From positions 1 through 6,639 of the forward strand of contig SLHU01000301.1 of the NCBI GenBank assembly GCA_007135995.1: a stretch of DNA of 6,639 nt. Direction: 5' to 3'. Below the pieces are notes generated by a model. That model was not told the origin of the DNA and did not search any database. It worked only from the letters and a program-made list of their open reading frames with translations. Every line of letters starts with the position of its first letter. Within the stretch, counting starts at the first letter, position 1. Source of the stretch: Clostridiales bacterium. GTDB taxonomy: Bacteria; Bacillota; Clostridia; Saccharofermentanales; UBA5734. Positions 1 to 5,264 of the stretch are shown here, one piece after another. Both the position numbers and the translations under genes were made by a program.

Positions 1-201
1 ACCAGCTATAATGATGCCGGCTGCGATGCCGATCACCTCATTAAGTCCAAAACCTCTCTTTTCTGCCAGCCAAGTCTTTTTTGGCAGCTGCTGTGATTGT
101 TTTTCCTTCATTCCTTCAATGGCATACAGGCATTTGATCCACTGTGCGCATAATGTGTCAGAAACTTTTTCTCCATCTGTTTTCAGTCTCCTAAGCAGCA
201 T
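1..201 (-). CDS. Flp/type IVb-like prepilin, N-terminal part (cut by window edge)
   Basis: This is the 67-residue N-terminal fragment of a small protein that continues past the left edge. Residues 1-49 are hydrophilic and mostly basic. Residues 49-55 read RGFGLNE, followed by a hydrophobic stretch (VIGIAAGIII) that runs off the window. Cleavage after Gly50 would place Glu55 at mature position +5, matching the prepilin peptidase rule G|xxxxE seen in Flp and other type IV pilins. The leader of about 50 residues is long for this class. The ATG is preceded by an excellent Shine-Dalgarno sequence, so the start is secure. It is the last gene visible in the tad operon, 64 bases after tadC, where a pilin subunit is expected in Clostridial Tad clusters. 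The pilin call rests on the motif, the hydrophobic segment and the position. Without the C-terminus, a minor pseudopilin or another small membrane protein remains possible. Confidence 0.7.
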   Translation of the reverse strand, partial: MLLRRLKTDGEKVSDTLCAQWIKCLYAIEGMKEKQSQQLPKKTWLAEKRGFGLNEVIGIAAGIIIAG

Positions 202-206
202 CTTGT

Positions 207-214
207 CCTCCTTT
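207..214 (-). promoter_or_regulatory. Strong ribosome binding site of the pilin gene
   Basis: On the minus strand the sequence AAAGGAGG lies five bases before the ATG at 201. It is a near-perfect anti-16S match and the best ribosome binding site in the window. It fixes the start of the pilin-like gene and fits the need to make a structural subunit in large amounts from a shared transcript. Confidence 0.85.
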
Positions 215-231
215 ATTGTTTATATTTAGCT

Positions 232-264
232 AAGCCAGAAATTCTTGATTCAGAACTAAGGCTT
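232..264 (-). other. Imperfect hairpin between tadC and the pilin gene
   Basis: The arms AAGCC (232-236) and GGCTT (260-264) enclose a second pair, TTCT (242-245) and AGAA (252-255), giving a two-part stem with an internal loop. It fills most of the 64-base gap between the tadC stop and the pilin ribosome binding site. There is no U-run after it on the minus strand, so it is not an ordinary terminator. It could act as an RNA processing or stability element, but the pairing is short and may be chance. Confidence 0.3.
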
Positions 265-265
265 G

Positions 266-1108
266 CTATCCGAAAATAAGTTGCAGCGCGTCTCCGGCTA
301 TAGAAAGAATCGGGAACAATATAATGGCTGCAATAGGGATCAGGCCTATGACCGCAATCCAGATCAACTGGTTTTTGTATCGCTGCGATTCAGCCTGAAG
401 ATGACTAAAATACCTTGAAAATAACAGTTCTTCCATCCGTAACAGAGATTTCCCTGTTTCTCCTGATTTGACAGCCTGATGCAGATGCATGATCAGCATA
501 TGGGCATCCTGACCGCCGAATGCCTGATGAATTTCTTTCGCAGCTTGATCCAGGTCATATGTCAACTCATAAACCGCAGAAAAGCGTGTCAAGATGGATT
601 TAACATAAGTGTCATGAACAGCCTCCGGCAAACCGCGGATGGCATCTGTTACTTTTATGCCAGATGAAATCTGCATATTTAGAAATCTATATATTTTATA
701 TAGCGCGCGGTCAAAAGACTCTTTGCGCTTCTCAATCCGCAGGTTCAGCCAGTACACCAGCAGATAAACACAGGCCGATCCTGATACCATACAGATAAGC
801 ACACGCCATCCGTTTAGCCAGGCTGCTGCAAAACCAAATGTAAACAACGCTGATCCAATCAGTATAAAGGCAGACAAGGCACGCTTCGCATCAAATCCGG
901 CACGTCTGATTTTTGAGTATCCAGCCTGCTGCCACGAAAAAACAAGCTGATGTATGCGGCTAAGCGAATTTTGTTTGCCGGCAGAAGCGGGGCCTGGTTT
1001 GTTTTGCGGCTTTATATATTCGATCCAGACAAGGAAATGCGGCAGCAGCAAGTAAATTGCCCAGATAAGAATGAGGATGAAAGGGACTAAAATGAATATC
1101 TGTCGCAT
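266..1108 (-). CDS. tadC: TadC-like type II secretion system F-domain membrane protein
   Basis: This 280-residue integral membrane protein is a likely platform subunit of the Tad pilus assembly machine, working with TadB and the TadA ATPase at the cytoplasmic membrane. Hydrophobic segments lie at about residues 3-25, 79-98, 101-119 and 247-270. The cytoplasmic region between the third and fourth (about 130-240) has the helical pattern of a T2SSF domain. It includes LNMQISSGIKVTDAIRGLPE near 143-162 and a second helix-turn with AVKSGETGKSLLRMEELL near 212-229, the typical 'G-x-x-L' layout of the family. Length and topology match TadC/GspF-like proteins of Gram-positive Tad clusters. The ATG has an AGGAG site seven bases upstream (1116-1120), which supports this start. 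It follows tadB after 113 bases with no terminator. Assignment to the T2SSF family is firm. TadC rather than TadB is inferred from gene order. Confidence 0.85.
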   Translation of the reverse strand: MRQIFILVPFILILIWAIYLLLPHFLVWIEYIKPQNKPGPASAGKQNSLSRIHQLVFSWQQAGYSKIRRAGFDAKRALSAFILIGSALFTFGFAAAWLNGWRVLICMVSGSACVYLLVYWLNLRIEKRKESFDRALYKIYRFLNMQISSGIKVTDAIRGLPEAVHDTYVKSILTRFSAVYELTYDLDQAAKEIHQAFGGQDAHMLIMHLHQAVKSGETGKSLLRMEELLFSRYFSHLQAESQRYKNQLIWIAVIGLIPIAAIILFPILSIAGDALQLIFG

Positions 1109-1135
1109 ACATAAGCTCCTTTTCTTTGCAGTCCT

Positions 1136-1172
1136 GTTGCCTGGGCAACTTTAATACAGGGATGATCTGTAT
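1136..1172 (-). other. Two small inverted repeats in the tadB-tadC gap
   Basis: The 113-base gap contains a 14-base palindrome-like hairpin (GTTGCC-TG-GGCAAC, 1136-1149). Directly beside it is a second inverted repeat (ATACAG, 1154-1159, and CTGTAT, 1167-1172, with a seven-base loop). Neither is followed by a T-run on the minus strand, so neither looks like a terminator. They may shape mRNA stability or translation of tadC. The gap otherwise shows no gene. Confidence 0.3.
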
Positions 1173-1221
1173 CAAAACTTGTCAGAAATAAATGACTGTA
1201 CCTGAGTATTGGCCATTGATC

Positions 1222-1788
1222 CTATGCCAGTCTTTTTTGCACAATATACATGCAGGCGGCTGCAACAAGAAAACAGATACAGCTGATAACCAACACCACT
1301 TTTCCTGTGAATGTTTCCAGCATCAACTGCCTGGTTGTCTGATCTGTGATCATTCGAAACAGAAATATCAAAGGTCCCAGACCTGTGATCATCCAGCCAA
1401 GTTTTCGATCCCTGGCACTTGATATCCGCCGCTGCACCGTCTCTTCCTCCAGTTTGTAGAGCTGCATCTCCATGTGATCAAGGAACTGAGCCAGATGTCC
1501 CCGGTAATTGAAATTGAAACGCAGCGCTGTGATCAAATCACGGAAATGCTCATCATCAGTAGTGTCAGCCAATAATTGCAAGGCTTTATTCGTTTCCATG
1601 CCGCCATGAATACGTGTCAGCAGCTGCTGCACGAAGCTGTTCATAGGTTCAGAAAGTCCAGATTCCAGGCTTTTTTCAAAAGCATAAAGCAGATCTTCAC
1701 GCACCTGGCACCATCTGGCCAGATGACTGACCAGATGGAGGGTCTGCTGGCGCATATTGCGATTTCTGCCAGATAGTCTCATACTCAT
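1222..1788 (-). CDS. tadB: Short TadB-like type II secretion system F-domain membrane protein
   Basis: This 188-residue protein is a probable platform partner of the TadC-like protein in Tad pilus assembly. Residues about 17-125 form a helical cytoplasmic domain with the T2SSF pattern: a first helix LARWCQVREDLLYAFEKSL (23-41) and a following segment with LLTRIHGGMETNKALQLLAD (56-75). Two hydrophobic segments follow at about 129-146 and 164-184, ending in a short basic tail. TadB proteins are usually about 280-320 residues and carry an extra N-terminal membrane pair, which is absent here, so this is a reduced form. I chose the ATG at 1788 because AGGAG lies ten bases upstream (1799-1803). Later ATGs at 1782 and 1755 are further from any good site. 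This start overlaps the end of tadA by 92 bases in another frame. Family assignment is good; the TadB label comes from gene order. Confidence 0.8.
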   Translation of the reverse strand: MSMRLSGRNRNMRQQTLHLVSHLARWCQVREDLLYAFEKSLESGLSEPMNSFVQQLLTRIHGGMETNKALQLLADTTDDEHFRDLITALRFNFNYRGHLAQFLDHMEMQLYKLEEETVQRRISSARDRKLGWMITGLGPLIFLFRMITDQTTRQLMLETFTGKVVLVISCICFLVAAACMYIVQKRLA

Positions 1789-3055
1789 ATTGCTGTTTCT
1801 CCTGATCGTATTGTTTCATTCTTATCACATGATCAACCTTGAACGCTTTCATGAAGAAAACATAATCAAGACATTTACCTGCCATTTTGTGCAGCATCGC
1901 ATCGGATTCACTGTTTGATGCGTATCTGGCCAGTGATACCAGGCGGTCCAACGCGTCAGCAGCCGATTCGGCATGTATTGTCGCGAGACATCTATGACCG
2001 GAAAATGCCGCATGCAGAAACTCCAAAGCCTCATGACCTACTATCTCACCAATACAATAACTGTCCAGGGACATTGTCAGTCCATCTGAAATAATATCTC
2101 GCAGCGTAACCATTCGGCCGCCCTCATGTGCTTTTTTAATTTTCTGCAAGAGACAGCATGGCTTAGCAGGATAAATTTCACTGTCACTTTCAGCGATCAG
2201 GATGCGCTCCAGCGACGGCATCTGATTAATAAATGTTCTCAGAACGGTTGTTTTGCCTGCTGCGCCTTTTCCGCAGAAAAGAACCGTGTTCCGGTCTGCT
2301 GCCAAACGCATCATCAGTTCTTTGAGCGTCAGATCAATCATCCCGAGTCTGTGCAGATCATCAAGCGAATATGCCTGCCGCCGGTGTTTTCGAATGCTGA
2401 TGGTAGCATATCGGATGCTTCGCGGCGGTACTGTCACATTAATCCGCAAATGCCTGGCCGGGTCGGAAACCCTGCAGTGTGTATCATTTTCATTAATGAC
2501 ACCGCCGTTTCGGATAATCACCAGCCGGCAGAACAGTTCATAAGACCTCACATCAGGAAAAGCCAGCATTGCTTTCTCCCTGACGCCTTCTCGTGTGACC
2601 GTAAATTCATCTGGCGCGTTTCCGTCTATATCGGAAATGGTGTCATCATCAACAAAGGTCTGCAAAGGGCCGTAGCCAAACAAGAACGCATATACTTGAT
2701 CAAAAATTTCATTTTTGCTGACAGCAATCTCCACGCTTTCTTGCTCTATCATTTGCCGCAGCAGACTAGCCAGCGTGTCCGCTTCAGTTTCTCCCGCAGA
2801 CAGCTGACGCATGAGTTCTGGCTCAGATGAGAGAATCTTGTCACAAAGCCTGATAATTAAATCCGAAACCGCGCCAGCCCGGACAGGATCCATCTGGCCG
2901 GCAGCCTCATCAAACACGCCTTGCGTATTTTCGCCGTTTGTCTTTGAGAGATTCTTTTCCAGCTGCGCGCTGAAACGGTCTCTTGAACCCTGTTTTGTTT
3001 TCATATACTGCACAACAGTTTCAGCCAGTGAGGTGTGGGAGGTTATGATCGGCAT
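1697..3055 (-). CDS. tadA: TadA/CpaF-family pilus assembly ATPase
   Basis: This 452-residue cytoplasmic ATPase of the type II/IV secretion superfamily would power Flp/Tad pilus assembly from beneath the TadB/TadC platform. After a variable N-terminus (1-115) comes the family's N-domain: FGYGPLQTFVDDDTISDI (126-143), NAPDEFTV, and NVTVPPRSIRYATISIRK (206-223). The motor domain has Walker A GKGAAGKTT (262-270), a modified Asp box around Glu289-Glu293, Walker B with IGEIVGHEAL (335-344, Glu337), and the His box GHRCLATIHA (353-362). Two usual residues differ: the Asp-box D is Ser290, and the Arg of the GEVRG motif is Val339. AAGGTG lies five bases before the ATG, and an in-frame TGA 30 bases upstream excludes a much longer protein. 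The family fold seems to end near residue 430; the last 22 or so residues are Pro/Ser/Gly/Gln-rich and overlap tadB. The 131-base gap to the kinase gene shows no terminator. Confidence 0.92.
   Translation of the reverse strand: MPIITSHTSLAETVVQYMKTKQGSRDRFSAQLEKNLSKTNGENTQGVFDEAAGQMDPVRAGAVSDLIIRLCDKILSSEPELMRQLSAGETEADTLASLLRQMIEQESVEIAVSKNEIFDQVYAFLFGYGPLQTFVDDDTISDIDGNAPDEFTVTREGVREKAMLAFPDVRSYELFCRLVIIRNGGVINENDTHCRVSDPARHLRINVTVPPRSIRYATISIRKHRRQAYSLDDLHRLGMIDLTLKELMMRLAADRNTVLFCGKGAAGKTTVLRTFINQMPSLERILIAESDSEIYPAKPCCLLQKIKKAHEGGRMVTLRDIISDGLTMSLDSYCIGEIVGHEALEFLHAAFSGHRCLATIHAESAADALDRLVSLARYASNSESDAMLHKMAGKCLDYVFFMKAFKVDHVIRMKQYDQEKQQYEYETIWQKSQYAPADPPSGQSSGQMVPGA
1714..1737. repeat. 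12-bp tandem repeat inside the tadA-tadB overlap
   Basis: Two adjacent 12-bp units (TCTGGCCAGATG, 1714-1725, and ACTGACCAGATG, 1726-1737) agree at 10 of 12 positions. Because 12 is a multiple of three, both overlapping genes show the duplication in their proteins: SGQS/SGQM in the TadA tail and HLVS/HLAR near the TadB start. The first unit with its flank also forms the 14-bp palindrome CATCTGGCCAGATG (1712-1725). It is probably an old slippage duplication in a tolerant protein tail. Confidence 0.7.
1799..1803 (-). promoter_or_regulatory. Ribosome binding site of tadB inside tadA
   Basis: AGGAG on the minus strand lies ten bases before the ATG at 1788, inside the 3' end of the tadA reading frame. 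It decides the tadB start: the alternative ATGs at 1782 and 1755 have no nearby purine-rich site at a usual distance. The spacing is slightly long. Confidence 0.6.
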
Positions 3056-3186
3056 AATATCACCTTGCTTTGGGTCTGCAGCTCACAGCAGATCGGTCTC
3101 ATTGATTGATTCACGTTTAATATTCATGCGTTCTTCATGTTAAAGCAAAAACAGATTCAGGAAACTGGAATCGCTGCTGCGGACTA

Positions 3187-5007
3187 TTAATCCTGACGAT
3201 AAACAGTGCTGACCAGCACCTTGAATTCTTTTCGGTTCGCTTCGTTCAAAGAGAATGTACAAGGCTTATGACTGCTGCGTCTCAGCCTCCGGTTTCTGTT
3301 ATCACTGATATAGCCTGCCATTTTCCCTGCGGTGATCGCCTGCATGGATGACCAAGACATATCCATCTGTGAAGAGTATGAAAAGGCTACATAGAACAAT
3401 TTATCTTCTTTTAAGATCATCTTGTCAGATAAAAATCGAATTGATCTCTCATACGCCTTAAAAGCGTGCAAATTCCCCGCCAGAGGGATCAATATATAAT
3501 CTGCGATCATCAGGGACAGGCATGTAAAAGCATCATAAATAAAGGTATTGGCAAGCACAATGACATGATCAAAAATTTGTGATGCCAGTTCCATCACAGC
3601 ACAAAAATCCTCTGGCTGATAATGCTCATAATGATGCAAGTCACGTTTGGGCATCAGATATTTCAGATTACTGTTTTTCCCTGGCTGACAAAGCGTCTTA
3701 AGTCTTTCCGGTGTCAGCCGCCCCTGCCGTTGATCTGACAGTGCCTGGTCCATTCCCTTGATTTCTTTTCTCACTGACAGCCACTCTTTTTTTTCGGCAA
3801 GGCCCAGCAGCTGATCCGTCTGAGGATTAAACCAGTCTGCCTCCGCCACCAAAACAGAAGCGTTTTCACATAAAACAGTGGCCAGCTCACAGCCAAACTC
3901 GGCATTGCCCCAGATCGTTGTAACAGCTTTCCTGGCAATATTCTTTTGTGTTCCGTCATTATCTGGACAACAATGTCTGCGATGCTCTTTTCGCAGTCTG
4001 CCGTTAATGTTTTCTGCCAAATTCACGAATAGGACTTTCTTGTTTTTAAACACACGCGTCAGCCCCGGTTTATCTGGCTTTGCTGACATTTGTCTGCTTT
4101 GCTGATACCGTGTTTCACTGATGATGTCATCGATTTGTGCGATCAGCATGCCGGCCGAACCGGGACGGCTGTCTGTATTTTCTGACAGACAATTCTCAAA
4201 CAGGGAAATAAGTTTTTCTTTTACAGACAGGTCTTTTTCCCTCAGCTGATGCGTCAAGATATCAGCGGGTTGATTTCGACAGGCTGTCACAGGAGCACCT
4301 GTTATCAGCTGCAGCGCAGTCAGCGACAGAGCAAATATGTCGCTTTGCGGTCCTGGGCTTCCCTTGAGCAGTTCTGGAGCACTGTATTCGGGTGTTGATT
4401 TCAACCGGCCTGATGCCTTAACACGAAGGTCAGCATGACAGATCGCCGCTGCGTCATAGTCAATCAGATAAATTTGGTTGTTATCTGCAAGAATGATGTT
4501 TTCAGGTTTTATATCAAGATGCATGATCACCTGATCATTTTGCTCATGCAAAAATCTCAGAATCTGCGCGCCTTGCTTCATAATTGACAGAATCAGCAAA
4601 AGATCAACCGACTTTGCTTGCTTATCCGCGTGATGTCTGACAAGCCATTCTCTCAGTGTCACACCCTCAATAAACTCATACAAAACATAAGCGCCCGAGA
4701 ATTCGCTGTCTATTCTAAAATGAAATGCCTTTAGATCCGCCTCGGATAAAACATGACGCATCAGAATCCGCGGAATTGAGGGATGACGTGTTTTCTCAAG
4801 GCAGTCAATCACTTTCGCATCAGCAAAACCAGCTTCATCTTTCATCAGACAAGGTGTACAGTCAATCAGGTCATCTACAAGCCACGTTGAGTCGCTCAGC
4901 CGCCTTTTAATGCGATATCGGTCATTTAACTGCAACAGATGATTGTCTTTTTCTTTTTCCAGCTGTTGATTGTCTATTTGATTGTTTATCTGTTTAACCG
5001 GAAGCAT
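3187..5007 (-). CDS. Ser/Thr kinase-like domain fused to a degenerate CpaE/TadZ-like ATPase domain
   Basis: This 606-residue cytoplasmic protein opens the tad operon. Residues about 28-295 form a Hanks-type kinase domain: likely VAIK Lys56 (CLMK), HPSIPRI (75-81), hinge YVLYEFIEG (107-115), catalytic loop HLDIKPEN (163-170, Asp165, Asn170), metal-binding IDYD (Asp183, in place of DFG), APE (210-212) and SDIFALSLTALQLITG (222-237). The glycine-rich loop is not recognisable, since residues 36-44 contain no glycine. No membrane segment or extracellular sensor is seen. Residues about 322-560 resemble the MinD/ParA-like domain of CpaE/TadZ, with AVTTIWG...FG (361-372), VLVAEADWFNPQTDQLLG (385-402) and FDHVIV (479-484). 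The P-loop Lys and Thr are replaced by Cys373 and Glu374, and the Walker B Asp is lost (Leu485). A basic tail follows residue 570. An in-frame TAA just upstream fixes the ATG at 5007, although its ribosome site (GGCGGG, six bases away) is weak. The kinase part is clear; the TadZ role is inferred from fold pattern and position before tadA. Confidence 0.8.
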   Translation of the reverse strand: MLPVKQINNQIDNQQLEKEKDNHLLQLNDRYRIKRRLSDSTWLVDDLIDCTPCLMKDEAGFADAKVIDCLEKTRHPSIPRILMRHVLSEADLKAFHFRIDSEFSGAYVLYEFIEGVTLREWLVRHHADKQAKSVDLLLILSIMKQGAQILRFLHEQNDQVIMHLDIKPENIILADNNQIYLIDYDAAAICHADLRVKASGRLKSTPEYSAPELLKGSPGPQSDIFALSLTALQLITGAPVTACRNQPADILTHQLREKDLSVKEKLISLFENCLSENTDSRPGSAGMLIAQIDDIISETRYQQSRQMSAKPDKPGLTRVFKNKKVLFVNLAENINGRLRKEHRRHCCPDNDGTQKNIARKAVTTIWGNAEFGCELATVLCENASVLVAEADWFNPQTDQLLGLAEKKEWLSVRKEIKGMDQALSDQRQGRLTPERLKTLCQPGKNSNLKYLMPKRDLHHYEHYQPEDFCAVMELASQIFDHVIVLANTFIYDAFTCLSLMIADYILIPLAGNLHAFKAYERSIRFLSDKMILKEDKLFYVAFSYSSQMDMSWSSMQAITAGKMAGYISDNRNRRLRRSSHKPCTFSLNEANRKEFKVLVSTVYRQD

Positions 5008-5038
5008 GTTCAGCCCGCCTTAGTGATTATTGTTCAGA

Positions 5039-5052
5039 ACGAAGCGCTTACA
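5039..5052. promoter_or_regulatory. Possible CcpA cre-like site
   Basis: The minus strand reads TGTAAGCGCTTCGT. The first 11 positions fit the cre consensus TGWNANCGNTNWCA, including the central CG, but the last three do not. It lies 32-45 bases upstream of the kinase-TadZ start, where a bound CcpA could affect transcription. With one arm degenerate, this could be a chance match around the palindrome AAGCGCTT. Confidence 0.25.
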
Positions 5053-5167
5053 CGTAGCAAGGACTTGATCTGACTGCACTATCAGCATACAAGATCTTTT
5101 TCATTTCAGGGCACGCCTTAATCAGGCAAAAAGTGGCAACAGAATGCAAAATCTGCCAAAGAACCGA

Positions 5168-5189
5168 TCTCGAGGTGATCTTGAGGTGA
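5168..5189. repeat. 11-bp tandem direct repeat upstream of the tad operon
   Basis: Two abutting 11-bp units, TCTCGAGGTGA (5168-5178) and TCTTGAGGTGA (5179-5189), differ at a single base. The period is about one helical turn, which would place both copies on the same face of the DNA, as in binding sites for a dimeric or cooperative regulator. The repeat sits directly below the clpX terminator and about 160 bases upstream of the first tad gene. The repeat is seen directly; a regulatory role is inference. Confidence 0.55.
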
Positions 5190-5200
5190 AAAGCACAATG

Positions 5201-5230
5201 AAAAAGGCTTCCCATTCAGATGGGAAGCCT
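5201..5230 (-). terminator. Intrinsic terminator of clpX
   Basis: The arms AGGCTTCCCAT (5205-5215) and ATGGGAAGCCT (5220-5230) form a perfect 11-bp stem with a four-base loop. On the minus strand this is followed by a run of five T (5201-5205). It begins 34 bases after the clpX stop codon. It should end clpX transcription and separate it from the tad operon, although some read-through cannot be excluded. Confidence 0.95.
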
Positions 5231-5264
5231 CTGCCTTTTAAACTGTTCTGATTGCTCAAGGAAA

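Larger units (their letters stand above)
5008..5200 (-). promoter_or_regulatory. Probable leader and control region of the tad operon
   Basis: This stretch lies between the clpX terminator and the first tad gene, so the operon's promoter is expected here. I searched the minus strand for sigma-A-like boxes. I found -35-like TTGGCA and TTGCCA and -10-like AATAAT (just before the gene), but no pair with 16-18 bases between them. The promoter may therefore depend on an activator or an alternative sigma factor. The region carries the tandem repeat and the cre-like site listed separately, and no gene. Confidence 0.4.

Noticed and set aside
11..229. 72-codon plus-strand frame at the left edge
   Set aside because: It is antisense to the pilin-like gene, which has a near-perfect ribosome site and a prepilin motif.
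1136..1149. Hairpin between tadB and tadC as a terminator
   Set aside because: The stem is short and no T-run follows on the minus strand, so it should not end transcription.
960..1175. 71-codon minus-strand frame overlapping the start of tadC
   Set aside because: It overlaps the tadC membrane-anchor region in another frame, has no family resemblance, and the tadC start has a good ribosome site.
2126..2830. 234-codon open frame on the plus strand
   Set aside because: It lies wholly antisense to the well-supported tadA, is rich in Cys, His and Arg in no family pattern, and has no recognised domain.
3083..3127. 14-codon leader-type frame upstream of tadA, in the same frame
   Set aside because: It has a weak ribosome site and no run of regulatory codons, and no attenuator hairpin follows it; likely chance.
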